25,865 nt of DNA from Proteobacteria bacterium UBA4575 (GCA_002386945.1 DGKH01000059.1:13420-39284); one strand, 5' to 3'. Shown: positions 8,981 through 17,985, counted from the stretch's first letter. Translations and numbers: made by a program. The notes: generated by a model from the sequence alone, not told the origin.

Positions 8981-8989
8981 AATTTTTCC

Positions 8990-10195
8990 TTACACTGATA
9001 GACTTTGAATAAATTGATTAATTCTAATGGCCGCAGCTTGGCATTCTTCCGGTGACGCGACTAAGGCAATGCGTACATGGCCGGCCCCTGGATTGTGCTC
9101 TGCAACCTCACGACCCAGATATTTTCCGGGTAGCACGATAACGTTGTGTTGAGAGTATAGCGCATGTGCAAATTCTTCATCATCTATTAGCGTCGGTAAC
9201 CAGAGATAAAATCCAGCGCTGGGGATGGAAATATCGGTCGTTGGACGCAGCGCGGCTTGCACCTGCTGAAAACTTTGGTCATAGCGCTGACGATTAGCGG
9301 TGACATGCGCTTCGTCCTGCCAAGCTGCGATGCTGGCCAGTTGTACCGTGTTGGACATCGAGCAGCCATGATAGGTGCGATAGCGTAAATAGGTCTTGAT
9401 GATTTCGGCGTCACCGGCAACAAAGCCAGAGCGTAAGCCGGGCGCATTGGAACGTTTGGATAGGCTATAAAAGGCCAGGCAGCGTTGGTATCGATCATCG
9501 CCATAGGTACGCGCGGCGGCTAAAAGGCCTGCGGGTGGTTGATCATCCTGACGATAGATCTCGGAATAACATTCATCCGAGACAATGACAAAGTCATAGC
9601 GATGGGCATAATCTAAAAGTTTTAGCAGAACAGATTGCGGTAGTACTTCACCAGTGGGATTGCCTGGAGTACAAAGATAGAGCAGTTGCGTGTTACGCCA
9701 GCTGTCTTCGCTAACGTCATCTAATGCTGGAACCTCTCCATTTACGACGCTAAAATCAAGGTAGCAGGGTTTAGCACCAGCTAATATCGCAGCACCTTCA
9801 TAGATTTGATAGAAGGGGTTAGGCAGCATTACCTGTGCATCGGCCTTTGAATTATCGACCAGGCTTTGTGCGATCGCAAAGAGGGCTTCACGGGTGCCAT
9901 TTACCGGTAAGACATTATGTTCTGGATTGATACTTTCAGGGCTTAAATCAAAGCGCCGAGATAACCACTGGGCAATGCTTTGACGTAGCTCAAGCATACC
10001 CTGTGTTTTTGGGTAGTAGGCAAGCTCGGCAGTATGCAGGGCTAAGGCCTCCTGAATAACTGCTGGTGTAGGGCTTTTTGGTTCACCAATCGATAAGTTA
10101 ATGAGTGACTCATCACCACTATAATTAATATCGGAAAATAGCTTGCGTAGCTTTTCAAAAGGATAGGGCTGCAGCTTGTTTAAATAGGGGTTCAT
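8990..10195 (-). CDS. dapC: Succinyldiaminopimelate aminotransferase DapC
   Basis: This is a fold-type I PLP aminotransferase (401 residues) that converts N-succinyl-2-amino-6-ketopimelate to N-succinyl-LL-DAP. Visible motifs are SIGEPKSPTP at the N-terminus, PVNGTREALF, the CTPGNPTGEVL loop, VSDECYSEIY, and the PLP lysine in YSLSKRSN (Lys247), with the phosphate-contacting GLRSGF after it. Class I aminotransferases are hard to tell apart, but the position between glnD and dapD with dapE downstream supports DapC. The ATG has only a weak ribosome binding site. A 55-base gap to glnD contains an isolated TATAAA without a convincing -35 box. Confidence 0.92.
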   Translation of the reverse strand: MNPYLNKLQPYPFEKLRKLFSDINYSGDESLINLSIGEPKSPTPAVIQEALALHTAELAYYPKTQGMLELRQSIAQWLSRRFDLSPESINPEHNVLPVNGTREALFAIAQSLVDNSKADAQVMLPNPFYQIYEGAAILAGAKPCYLDFSVVNGEVPALDDVSEDSWRNTQLLYLCTPGNPTGEVLPQSVLLKLLDYAHRYDFVIVSDECYSEIYRQDDQPPAGLLAAARTYGDDRYQRCLAFYSLSKRSNAPGLRSGFVAGDAEIIKTYLRYRTYHGCSMSNTVQLASIAAWQDEAHVTANRQRYDQSFQQVQAALRPTTDISIPSAGFYLWLPTLIDDEEFAHALYSQHNVIVLPGKYLGREVAEHNPGAGHVRIALVASPEECQAAAIRINQFIQSLSV

Positions 10196-10250
10196 GAGTT
10201 AATGCTTTTTATAGTGTGGGCTTTTGTATAGCCATGGGTTATTAGTAATA

Positions 10251-12935
10251 TTAGATATCGACTGCAAAGGTGTTTTCTTCGTCAGCTAGGGTAACGTGTT
10301 CTTGAATGGCCTCACATAAGTTTTTGATCTCAGCAGGATCTGAGATTTTTTGCTTATTTTTACTGATCTGAAAAATATCATAAGCGCGTTCGCCTAGTGT
10401 ACTAATGCGTGCATCATGTACGGTGATATGTAGGTCTAGTAGAGCCTCTGCAATTCTTTCTAGCAAGCCTGGGTAATCTGTAACATGAAGATGTAAATCC
10501 GAAAATTCAGAGTTGTCACTGTTCTTAATGTGTACATTAGGACGCGAGTCAAAATGGCGCAAGCGGCGTGATACCAGTTGTTTTGATGACTCAGGCAAAG
10601 CTTTACTGCAAGTCAGCTCCTCACTCAGTGCCTGTTCAACTTGCTGGCAGACCTGTTCATCTTTAAGGATTTCGCCATTATTACCAAAGACAACAAAGGT
10701 ATCTAATGCGATACCTTTTTTCGATGTGATGATGCGTGCATCAACCACAGATAGATGTAATCGATTGAGACAAATACTGATGCGTGCAAACAGATCCTCA
10801 CGGTCAGAGCAGTAGATAAAGATCTCTGTGAAGCCGCGTGATGCGATATGACGTACACGAACTAAAGGCTTTATTCCTTGGCTGTCGATAATGCTTTTGG
10901 TATGCCAGCTAATCTCGAAATCAGTGTGACGCTGAAAATAATCATCCTGTAGATCTTGCCATAGAGGCTCGAAATCTTCTGTCTTATAGCCCTGTTCTGT
11001 TAGCTGTTTTAGGGCGGATTTTTTTACATTGGCAATAGCATCAGCATCGGGCTGATTGTGATCTTGTGAGCGAAGTTGGGTGGCTGAAGACTTATAAAGT
11101 TCTTCTAGTAAGGTAGCCCGCCAGTTATTCCATAACTTTGGATTAGTGCCTTTGATGTCAGCAATGGTGAGGAGGAAAAGATAATTTAAACGAATTAAAT
11201 TCCCTGTTTTTTGGGTGAAATCATTGACAGTCTCAGGATCGCTAATATCTTTATGTTGTGCTACTACAGACATTTCTAAATGGTTCTCTACTAACCAAGC
11301 CACTAGCTCGGCATCATACGAACTCAAGCCATGAGCTAAACAAAACTCTCTCGCCTCACTAGAGCCCTCAGTTGAATGATCACCTTGGCGGCCTTTGGCT
11401 ACATCATGAAATAGTGCTGCCAGTAAGAGTAATTCAGGCTTGGGTAGTCGCACGTAGATATCTGCAAGCAGCGGGTTGTTTTCGTCTTTACGTTGCAGTC
11501 TAAAGGTTTCTTTTAATACGGTTAGAATATGATGGTCTACTGTGTAGACGTGATACAAGTCATATTGCATGCGACCTATGATGCGTGCAAACGAGGGCCA
11601 ATAGGCACCGAGTATGCCGAGATGGTTCATACGCTTTAATTCACGTGAGACAAATAGTGGTTGACGCAGAATCTCAATAAAAAGTGCTTTATTTTTGGAT
11701 TCTTGGCGGAAATTTTCATCGATTAGATGTAGGTTCTCTCGTACGGCCCGAATCGTGCTGCTACTCAGTTCAATGATGCTGGGGTTGAGCTGCATCAATA
11801 AGAAGATCTCAAGTAAGGCGTTCGGTCTTCTTTGAAAGACAGTGGCATCGGTGATATAGAGTCGGTCGGCCTGCACGTAGAAGCGTGCATTGAGCTCCCG
11901 TTTCGGTTGGTTGCTGCTATGACTTAAGTAGTTTTCTTCAAAGTGCCCCATTAATACTTTAATCAATTGTGCACAGGTACCAATCTGGCGGTAATGGTTC
12001 TGCATGAACTGTTCGATTGCAGCATTTGGTTTGTCGCTAGTGGTTTCGATATCTTTAGCTAGCATGATCTGTTGATCAAACAGTAATCGCTCTTCTTTGC
12101 GCGTATTATTTTGATGCAATAAAAAGCGAACCTCCCAGAGATGTTCGCGCACCTGCTGCAACTGTTGGTGCTCTTCGGAACTGATGAAGCCAGCGCCTAC
12201 TAAGTCATTGAGTGATGTTGTATTGAAATGACGTTTGCTGATCCAATCAATAAATTGAATATCACGTAAGCCACCGGGACCTTCTTTGATATTGGGCTCT
12301 AACTGGTAAACGGTTTCACCATACTTCGCATGGCGCGCAAGGAATTCTTCTTTTTTCGCAAAATAAAATTCGGCACTACTCCAGATTTGATCGCTTGCAG
12401 TAGCTGTTAGTAGTGCATCAAATAGAGCTTGATTGCCGCTGAGTATGCGGGCCTCAAGTAGGCTGGTGATGACGGTGATGTCATTTGTGGCCTCGATGAC
12501 GGTTTCATCGCTCGTGCGAACTGAATAGCCGATATCTAAGCCGGTGTCCCAGAGCGCGGTGAGGAACTCGCCAATTTGTTGCTTGCCGTCTTCATCACAG
12601 TTGTCGGCTAATAAGATCATTAGATCAACATCTGAATGTAGATGTAGCTCACCTCGACCATAGCCGCCTACTGCCAGCAGACTAACACCTATTTTATCTA
12701 GACCATGATTCAACCAGGCATGGCATAACAGATGGTCAACCACGGTTGCGTAAGCGCCAATCAGCTTGTCGACAGGCATACCCTCGGTATGGGCTTGTTG
12801 GTTTGCTTGATGCGTGAACTGCAGCAGACGTTTTTGTTCAGCAGCTTGCTGACTTAGCGCTGACCATTGTTCATTATCTTTAGGCCACCAAGGTTGGCTG
12901 GCAATAAAATCAGGGGCTGGTTTTATAGCGATCAT
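10251..12935 (-). CDS. glnD: Bifunctional [PII] uridylyltransferase/uridylyl-removing enzyme GlnD
   Basis: GlnD is the main glutamine sensor: it adds UMP to PII proteins when glutamine is low and removes it when glutamine is high. The 894 residues (E. coli 890) show the nucleotidyltransferase motif GGYGRGE...SDVD with Gly90-Gly91, Asp102 and Asp104, a GlnD linker containing GPGGLRDIQ, an HD hydrolase domain with FHDVAKGRQGDHS, and two C-terminal ACT domains (around 710-780 and 820-894; the second begins LHVTDYPGLLERIA). All key residues look present. The ATG overlaps the map stop as ATGA, so GlnD is probably made by coupled translation after Map. Confidence 0.97.
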   Translation of the reverse strand: MIAIKPAPDFIASQPWWPKDNEQWSALSQQAAEQKRLLQFTHQANQQAHTEGMPVDKLIGAYATVVDHLLCHAWLNHGLDKIGVSLLAVGGYGRGELHLHSDVDLMILLADNCDEDGKQQIGEFLTALWDTGLDIGYSVRTSDETVIEATNDITVITSLLEARILSGNQALFDALLTATASDQIWSSAEFYFAKKEEFLARHAKYGETVYQLEPNIKEGPGGLRDIQFIDWISKRHFNTTSLNDLVGAGFISSEEHQQLQQVREHLWEVRFLLHQNNTRKEERLLFDQQIMLAKDIETTSDKPNAAIEQFMQNHYRQIGTCAQLIKVLMGHFEENYLSHSSNQPKRELNARFYVQADRLYITDATVFQRRPNALLEIFLLMQLNPSIIELSSSTIRAVRENLHLIDENFRQESKNKALFIEILRQPLFVSRELKRMNHLGILGAYWPSFARIIGRMQYDLYHVYTVDHHILTVLKETFRLQRKDENNPLLADIYVRLPKPELLLLAALFHDVAKGRQGDHSTEGSSEAREFCLAHGLSSYDAELVAWLVENHLEMSVVAQHKDISDPETVNDFTQKTGNLIRLNYLFLLTIADIKGTNPKLWNNWRATLLEELYKSSATQLRSQDHNQPDADAIANVKKSALKQLTEQGYKTEDFEPLWQDLQDDYFQRHTDFEISWHTKSIIDSQGIKPLVRVRHIASRGFTEIFIYCSDREDLFARISICLNRLHLSVVDARIITSKKGIALDTFVVFGNNGEILKDEQVCQQVEQALSEELTCSKALPESSKQLVSRRLRHFDSRPNVHIKNSDNSEFSDLHLHVTDYPGLLERIAEALLDLHITVHDARISTLGERAYDIFQISKNKQKISDPAEIKNLCEAIQEHVTLADEENTFAVDI

Positions 12936-13708
12936 AGTGTAGGAATAGATTCTTCTGGTCTTAGGGTGAGGACTTCAAAGCCATCTGACGTGACTAGAAT
13001 GGTGTGTTCCCACTGCGCCGATAGGCTGTGATCTTTAGTGACTACGGTCCATTGATCTGGCAGTAGGCGCACATTACGCTTGCCGGCATTGACCATAGGT
13101 TCAATGGTAAAGGTCATACCTTCCTCTAAGATCTCTCCAGTATTGGGTTTGCCGTAGTGTAATACCTGCGGGTCTTCATGAAACACACGACCAATGCCGT
13201 GGCCACAGTATTCACGCACCACAGAGTAGCGATTCTTTTCGACAAAGGTTTGAATGCTATGGCCGATATCACCCAAGGTAGTGCCTGGCTTGACTTGTTG
13301 TATACCGATGACCATGGCTTGGTAGGTGATGTCGATCAGTCGTTGCGATTTTACGTTAGGCCCACCAACCGTAAACATCTTACTGGTATCACCATGAAAG
13401 CCGTCTTTGATGATGGTGATGTCGATATTCACCATGTCGCCATTCTTTAAAATGCGATCTCCCGGTATGCCATGACAGACCTGATGATTGATCGAGGTGC
13501 AGATCGAACGAGGAAAACCACGATAATTAAGTGGTGCAGGGATAGCACCCTGTGTGTTCACGATGTAATCGTGGCAGATATCATTCAGTTGCTGCGTACT
13601 GACGCCAGCCTGTACATGGGGTCCGACCATTAGCAGTACTTCGGAGGCAAGTTTGCCGGCGATACGCATAAGTTCGATTTCTTCGGCCGATTTGATACTG
13701 ATAGGCAT
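12932..13708 (-). CDS. map: Methionine aminopeptidase Map (type I)
   Basis: Map removes the initiator methionine from nascent proteins. The 258-residue pita-bread fold has all five metal ligands: Asp in NIDITIIKDGFHGD (two Asp), His in EYCGHGIG, Glu in FTIEPM and Glu in QWEHTI. The substrate-side CHGIPGD segment is also present. I start at ATG (13706-13708), which has GGA seven bases upstream and gives MPISIKSAEEIELMRIAG, the family's N-terminus. A TTG four codons earlier would overlap its own ribosome binding site and is less likely. Map is first in the minus-strand operon and divergent from rpsB. Confidence 0.96.
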   Translation of the reverse strand: MPISIKSAEEIELMRIAGKLASEVLLMVGPHVQAGVSTQQLNDICHDYIVNTQGAIPAPLNYRGFPRSICTSINHQVCHGIPGDRILKNGDMVNIDITIIKDGFHGDTSKMFTVGGPNVKSQRLIDITYQAMVIGIQQVKPGTTLGDIGHSIQTFVEKNRYSVVREYCGHGIGRVFHEDPQVLHYGKPNTGEILEEGMTFTIEPMVNAGKRNVRLLPDQWTVVTKDHSLSAQWEHTILVTSDGFEVLTLRPEESIPTL

Positions 13709-13783
13709 AACAATTTCCAAAGTGTAATTTCAGCTCGCTGCGAGGTAGTCAGATTACTCTGTCAGCCAGATGAAATAATTTTT

Positions 13784-13811
13784 ATTATTAAAATCATAGA
13801 CTTAATGTCTC
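13784..13811 (-). promoter_or_regulatory. Candidate promoter of the map-glnD-dap operon
   Basis: Reading the minus strand, GAGACA (13806-13811) and AATAAT (13784-13789) are 16 bases apart, four and five matches to the sigma-70 boxes. It lies about 75 bases upstream of the map ATG in an AT-rich segment. The -35 box is poor, so this is a weak prediction. Confidence 0.3.
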
Positions 13812-13894
13812 TTTTTAGGCTTGCCCAAGGGCTGGTTTAGGACGTTTCTGTACGCTGTAGACCACCAACACTGATTATTTTTGCACAAAGCAAA

Positions 13895-13923
13895 TTGTTG
13901 ATCAGCTGGGTTTATGGTATAAA
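13895..13923 (+). promoter_or_regulatory. rpsB-tsf promoter with GC-rich discriminator
   Basis: TTGTTG (13895-13900) and TATAAA (13918-13923) are separated by exactly 17 bases, a good sigma-70 promoter. It is followed by TCGCGCGCGC, a GC-only run between the -10 box and the expected start site near 13930. Such discriminators are typical of stable-RNA and ribosomal-protein promoters that are shut down by ppGpp/DksA. I therefore infer stringent control of rpsB-tsf. Confidence 0.75.
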
Positions 13924-13929
13924 TCGCGC

Positions 13930-14058
13930 GCGCTTAGCGCAAATTTAAAATTCGCACACAGCTCAACACCATCCAGTGGGGTGCCAAAGTCGATATTCGA
14001 CGCGGTTACTGGGCGGGGGCTGTGGAAGAGTTAAAACCCTCATTAGGAGAATATACAA
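13930..14058 (+). promoter_or_regulatory. Structured rpsB 5' leader, likely S2 autoregulation site
   Basis: The leader can fold into an enclosing stem (13957-13964 with 14017-14024, eight pairs, one G-U) that holds two hairpins: CACC/GGTG (13967-13970 with 13980-13983) and GTCGA/TCGAC (13989-13993 with 13997-14001, loop TAT). In E. coli the rpsB-tsf leader is bound by S2 and represses its own translation; leaders with a similar role are known across gammaproteobacteria. The ribosome binding site AGGAGA lies about nine bases before the ATG. The fold is read by eye, and I have not matched it to a published consensus. Confidence 0.6.
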
Positions 14059-14931
14059 ATGGCTAACGTCACTATGCGCCAGATGCTAGAAGCTGGTGTG
14101 CATTTCGGGCATCAAACCCGTTATTGGAATCCAAAAATGGCCCCTTATATCTTTGGGGCACGTAACAAGATTCATATCATTAATCTTGAGAAGTCATTGC
14201 CAATGTTTGGCGATGCACTGAACTATATCGGTAAGTTAACAGCCAATGGTGGCAAGGTGCTCTTTGTTGGCACTAAGCGTTCAGCGCGTGAAACAGTGAA
14301 AGCTGAAGCCCAGCGTTGTGGCATGCCATTCGTCAACCAACGTTGGTTAGGCGGCATGTTGACTAACTTCCATACCGTAAAGAAATCAATCAACCGTTTA
14401 AGCGAACTTGAGGCAATGCTGGAAGGCGAAGGCCCTGAGCGTTTAGGTAAGCGTGAATTGCTCCAGATTAGTCGTGAAGTTGAAAAACTCGAGCGTAGCT
14501 TGGGTGGTATCAAAGACATGAACGTTCTGCCTGATGCGCTGTTCGTTGTCGATGTTGGCTATGAAACTATTGCTGTTAAAGAAGCAAACAAGCTGGGTAT
14601 CCCGGTAGTTGCAGTAGTTGATACGAATAACCCTCTAACAGGTGTTGATTACATTATCCCCGGTAATGATGACGCGATTCGTGCGATCAAGTTATATACC
14701 TCTGTTACCGCTGATGCAGTTATTGAAGCGAAGGCTAGTGTGCAGGTTATGACTGGTCAAGAAGGTGATTTTGTCGAAGTAAAAGAAGATGCATCGGCGA
14801 AGAAGGCTAAAACAACTAAGCGTAAACCAGCAGAAAAGAAGGCAAAAGAAGCCAGTCCAGAAGAGGCTAGTGAAGTAGTTGCTGAGAAAGAAGCGGTTGA
14901 AGCAAAACCAGATGAAACTGCAGCTGAATAA
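14059..14931 (+). CDS. rpsB: 30S ribosomal protein S2
   Basis: S2 binds the 30S head-body junction and is needed for S1 to join. Residues 1-231 are a standard S2 core: [66 protein letters not shown] and [19 protein letters not shown]. The protein is 290 residues against about 241 in E. coli. The surplus is a C-terminal tail from about residue 232: an early acidic patch, then lysine-rich 248-263, then a mostly acidic glutamate/alanine end. It has the look of a disordered charged extension. Promoter, leader and a strong ribosome binding site lie upstream; tsf follows after 42 bases without a terminator. Confidence 0.98.
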   Translation: MANVTMRQMLEAGVHFGHQTRYWNPKMAPYIFGARNKIHIINLEKSLPMFGDALNYIGKLTANGGKVLFVGTKRSARETVKAEAQRCGMPFVNQRWLGGMLTNFHTVKKSINRLSELEAMLEGEGPERLGKRELLQISREVEKLERSLGGIKDMNVLPDALFVVDVGYETIAVKEANKLGIPVVAVVDTNNPLTGVDYIIPGNDDAIRAIKLYTSVTADAVIEAKASVQVMTGQEGDFVEVKEDASAKKAKTTKRKPAEKKAKEASPEEASEVVAEKEAVEAKPDETAAE

Positions 14932-14973
14932 AGCGAGTTTTTCTTTAACCACTAAATATAGAGGTGATTGCAG

Positions 14974-15858
14974 ATGCAAATAACAGCTGGAATGGTAAAA
15001 GAACTGCGCGAACGTACTGGCGCAGGAATGATGGAATGTAAGAAAGCCTTAGGCGAGACCGATGGTGATATGGATGCTGCGATTGAACTGATGCGTAAAT
15101 CAGGTCAAGCCAAGGCTGACAAGAAAGCGGGTCGTGTAGCAGCTGAAGGAATCGTTATTACTCTTGTGAGTGATGATGCTAAGCAAGGTGTAATTTTAGA
15201 AGTGAACTGTGAAACCGACTTTGTTGGTAAAGACAGTAACTTCCAGGATTTCTCGCAGGCTGTTGCAGCGCTGATTTTAAGTCAGCAACCGGCTTCAGTT
15301 GAAGCCTTGATGGCAACAGTAATGAACGGTGATGAGACAGTTGAAGTTGCCCGCCAGAACTTAGTCAGTAAGATTGGTGAAAATATCCAAGTGCGTCGTT
15401 TTGAATGCATGCAGTCAGAAAAGGGCATGCTAGGTAAATACATGCACGGTGCACGCATCGGTGTGATGGTTGAGCTAGAAGGCGCTGATGACGAGCTTTG
15501 CAAAGACGTCGCTATGCACATCGCGGCAAGTAAGCCGGTATGTGTTGATGAGTCAGGTGTCGCTCCTGAACTGATTCAGAAAGAAAAGGATATCTTTGTT
15601 GCGCAAGCAGAGGCTAGTGGTAAGCCAGAAGCCATTATTGAAAAAATGGTTGAAGGTCGTCTACGCAAGTTCCTTGGTGAGATTACTTTATTGGGTCAGC
15701 CGTATGTTAAGGACCCTGATAAGACCGTTGCCAAATTGCTGTCTGAGAGATCTAGTACAGCAGTCAGTTTCCATCGCTATGAAGTAGGCGAGGGGATTGA
15801 GAAGAAAGTTGAAAACTTCGCCGAAGAAGTTATGGCGCAAGCCAGCAAAACGGCATAA
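14974..15858 (+). CDS. tsf: Translation elongation factor Ts
   Basis: EF-Ts is the nucleotide-exchange factor that releases GDP from EF-Tu. The 294-residue protein has the N-terminal UBA-like domain MVKELRERTGAGMMECKKAL, the exchange motif CETDFVGKD (Thr81-Asp82-Phe83; the Asp-Phe pair inserts into EF-Tu), MHIAASKP in the core, and a C-terminal module. The ATG at 14974 is chosen because GAGG lies nine bases upstream; an in-frame TTG at 14968 would be only three bases from that site. It is cotranscribed with rpsB and closed by a strong terminator. Confidence 0.97.
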   Translation: MQITAGMVKELRERTGAGMMECKKALGETDGDMDAAIELMRKSGQAKADKKAGRVAAEGIVITLVSDDAKQGVILEVNCETDFVGKDSNFQDFSQAVAALILSQQPASVEALMATVMNGDETVEVARQNLVSKIGENIQVRRFECMQSEKGMLGKYMHGARIGVMVELEGADDELCKDVAMHIAASKPVCVDESGVAPELIQKEKDIFVAQAEASGKPEAIIEKMVEGRLRKFLGEITLLGQPYVKDPDKTVAKLLSERSSTAVSFHRYEVGEGIEKKVENFAEEVMAQASKTA

Positions 15859-15865
15859 GTTAAAC

Positions 15866-15891
15866 AAAACGGGGGCTTAGCCCCCGTTTTT
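15866..15891 (+). terminator. Rho-independent terminator of rpsB-tsf
   Basis: There is a perfect 11-bp stem AAAACGGGGGC / GCCCCCGTTTT with a TTA loop, running straight into a T-tract. It starts eight bases after the tsf stop codon. It is a canonical intrinsic terminator; the A-run on the 5' side means it could also work on the opposite strand. Confidence 0.93.
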
Positions 15892-15929
15892 GTATCTGCA
15901 GTCGCGAGTTCAAGAATAGGATTATAGGT

Positions 15930-16658
15930 ATGAGTGAAAAAACCGTTTACAAGCGTATTCTTTTAAAACTAAGTGGCGAAGCCCTGATGGGTGAGTGTGA
16001 CTATGGGATTGACCCGCAAGTGATTTCTCGCGTAGCGACAGAGATTGTTGAGTTGCTTGAAATGAATGTGCAGGTTGCTGTCGTGATTGGCGGCGGTAAT
16101 ATATTCCGTGGCGCAGGTCTAGCAGAAGGCGGTATTGATAGAGTAACCGGCGATCAGATGGGCATGTTAGCGACTGTGATTAACAGTCTGGCGTTACAAG
16201 ATGCCTTGGAAAGCCAAGGTGCTAATAGCCGAGTCATGTCGGCAATTCAAATTAATGAAGTATGTGAAGACTATATTCGTCGGCGCGCTGTCCGTCATCT
16301 AGAAAGAGGACGAGTTGTAGTTTTTGCTGCGGGCACAGGTAATCCATTCTTTACTACCGATTCAGCAGCGAGTTTACGTGCTACCGAAATCGATGCTGAA
16401 TTGATGCTGAAAGCAACCAAGGTCGATGGTGTTTACGATGCTGATCCGATGAAAAATCCAGATGCTAAGATGTATAAGCGACTGAGTTATGATCAGGTTT
16501 TACGCGATGATTTACAGGTGATGGATGCGACCGCTATTGTAATGTGTCGTGATAATGACATCCCATTACGTGTATTTAATATGTTTCATGCTGGCGACCT
16601 TAAGCGTATTGCCTTAGGTGAAGATGTCGGTACTTTAGTTTCAGGTAATAAGTCATGA
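15930..16658 (+). CDS. pyrH: UMP kinase PyrH
   Basis: PyrH phosphorylates UMP to UDP; it is hexameric, activated by GTP and inhibited by UTP in the E. coli enzyme. The 242 residues show the amino-acid-kinase fold motifs: [66 protein letters not shown] and [12 protein letters not shown]. The ATG is preceded by an AGGAT-type ribosome binding site. Only 38 bases separate it from the tsf terminator, and I see no good promoter there. It overlaps frr by ATGA. Confidence 0.97.
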   Translation: MSEKTVYKRILLKLSGEALMGECDYGIDPQVISRVATEIVELLEMNVQVAVVIGGGNIFRGAGLAEGGIDRVTGDQMGMLATVINSLALQDALESQGANSRVMSAIQINEVCEDYIRRRAVRHLERGRVVVFAAGTGNPFFTTDSAASLRATEIDAELMLKATKVDGVYDADPMKNPDAKMYKRLSYDQVLRDDLQVMDATAIVMCRDNDIPLRVFNMFHAGDLKRIALGEDVGTLVSGNKS

Positions 16659-17212
16659 TTGAAGAGATTAAAAAAGACGCGAATACGCGTATGCATAAAA
16701 GTGTAGAAGCTCTAAGAGTAGAGCTGACTAAGATTCGTACTGGCCGCGCTAACGTTAGCCTGCTTGATCACGTTATGGTTGATTATTACGGTTCAGAAGT
16801 GCCTCTTAATCAAGCTGCTAATATCAGTGTCGATGATGCGCGTACCCTAGCAGTTTCTCCTTGGGAGAAAACTATGGTGCCTGCAATCGAGAAGGCTATT
16901 ATGAATTCAGATATGGGTCTGAATCCAGTCACTACAGGTGAGCTTATTCGTGTGCCTTTGCCTGCATTGACCGAAGAAAGACGTCGTGATTTCGTCAAGT
17001 TGGTGCGTGCAGAAGCTGAGCAAGCACGGGTTGCTATTCGCAATATCCGTCGTGATGCAAATAGTGACCTTAAAGAGCTGACCAAGGAAAAAGAAATCTC
17101 TGAAGATGATGAGCGTGGTTCTTTAGAAGCAGTACAAAAGCTGACGGATAGTATTATTAAGAATATAGATGAAATACTGGCGGCTAAAGAAAAAGAGCTG
17201 ATGGAGATTTAA
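16655..17212 (+). CDS. frr: Ribosome recycling factor
   Basis: RRF works with EF-G to split the post-termination ribosome. The 185 residues are the standard length. Helical domain I carries [20 protein letters not shown] at the N-terminus and [20 protein letters not shown] in the second half, and domain II contains [18 protein letters not shown]. The C-terminal helix runs [21 protein letters not shown]. It overlaps the pyrH stop codon (ATGA), which implies coupled translation. The 43 bases to uppS contain no terminator. Confidence 0.97.
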   Translation: MIEEIKKDANTRMHKSVEALRVELTKIRTGRANVSLLDHVMVDYYGSEVPLNQAANISVDDARTLAVSPWEKTMVPAIEKAIMNSDMGLNPVTTGELIRVPLPALTEERRRDFVKLVRAEAEQARVAIRNIRRDANSDLKELTKEKEISEDDERGSLEAVQKLTDSIIKNIDEILAAKEKELMEI

Positions 17213-17255
17213 TTCCTTTGAAGCCTTCAACCTTGTTAGTGCAGTCTTATTGAAT

Positions 17256-17984
17256 ATGGCGAAAGCTCAAACACTACCGAAACATGTGGCCGTGGTGATG
17301 GATGGGAATGGACGGTGGGCGAGTAAACGGTTACTGCCACGCTCTATCGGACATCGGCGGGGTACAAAGGCCTGCCGCAAGATTATCGAAGCCTGTCTTA
17401 AGCAAAACATAAAATACCTGACCCTGTTCGCCTTCAGTAGTGAAAACTGGCAACGTCCGCGAGAAGAAGTGCAGGCGATTATGGAATTATTCATTTTATC
17501 ATTGAAGAATGATGCTGAGACCTTGCATGAGCAGGGTATCCAAGTACGTTTTATTGGTGGTCGTACACAGTTTAGTTTGCAATTGCGTGAGCTTATTGAT
17601 CAGACTGAAGCCCTAACAAAAGCGAATGATAAAATGTTGCTGAGCATTGCCATCGACTACAGTGGTCGCTGGGATTTAATGCAAGCAAGTAAACAACTTT
17701 GTAAACAAGTGCAGCTGCAAGGCTTAAATAGCGATGAGCTGGGTGAAGATGCATTTGAAAAGTATCTCTCGACCTACCCTCTTCCTGACCCTGACCTATT
17801 TATTCGTACCGGTGGGGAACAGCGCATTAGTAACTTTCTTATATGGCAGTTGGCTTACACTGAGCTCTATTTTAGTGACACCCTTTGGCCCGATTTTGAC
17901 GCCAAGGAGTTAGAACTTGCCTTTGCTAGTTACGCCAAACGCAAACGTCGCTATGGTTTAGTGCCGGAACAAATTGAGTCTTAA
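17256..17984 (+). CDS. uppS: Undecaprenyl diphosphate synthase UppS
   Basis: This cis-prenyltransferase extends farnesyl diphosphate with eight isopentenyl units to C55-PP, the lipid carrier precursor for peptidoglycan and other wall polymers. The 242 residues show VVMDGNGRWA with the catalytic Asp, SIGHRRG, LFAFSSENWQRP, and the C-terminal diphosphate-binding RTGGEQRISNFLIWQ with AYTELYF. One normally invariant-looking stretch, A-x-N-Y-G-G-R-W-D, reads AIDYSGRWD here. I chose ATG at 17256 over a TTG two codons earlier; no good ribosome binding site is seen for either. It is separated from cdsA by one base. Confidence 0.95.
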   Translation: MAKAQTLPKHVAVVMDGNGRWASKRLLPRSIGHRRGTKACRKIIEACLKQNIKYLTLFAFSSENWQRPREEVQAIMELFILSLKNDAETLHEQGIQVRFIGGRTQFSLQLRELIDQTEALTKANDKMLLSIAIDYSGRWDLMQASKQLCKQVQLQGLNSDELGEDAFEKYLSTYPLPDPDLFIRTGGEQRISNFLIWQLAYTELYFSDTLWPDFDAKELELAFASYAKRKRRYGLVPEQIES

Positions 17985-17985
17985 T

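Larger units (their letters stand above)
13709..14058. other. Divergent control region between map and rpsB
   Basis: These 350 bases hold no gene that I can support. They contain, from left to right, a short palindrome CTCGC-T-GCGAG (13734-13744), the candidate map promoter, an unassigned segment (about 13812-13894), the strong rpsB promoter and the structured rpsB leader. The middle segment shows a GCCC/GGGC inverted repeat with almost no loop, which I would not interpret. Confidence 0.7.

Noticed and set aside
10196..10250. Separate promoter for dapC in the glnD-dapC gap
   Set aside because: TATAAA is present on the minus strand but the expected -35 position has no match.
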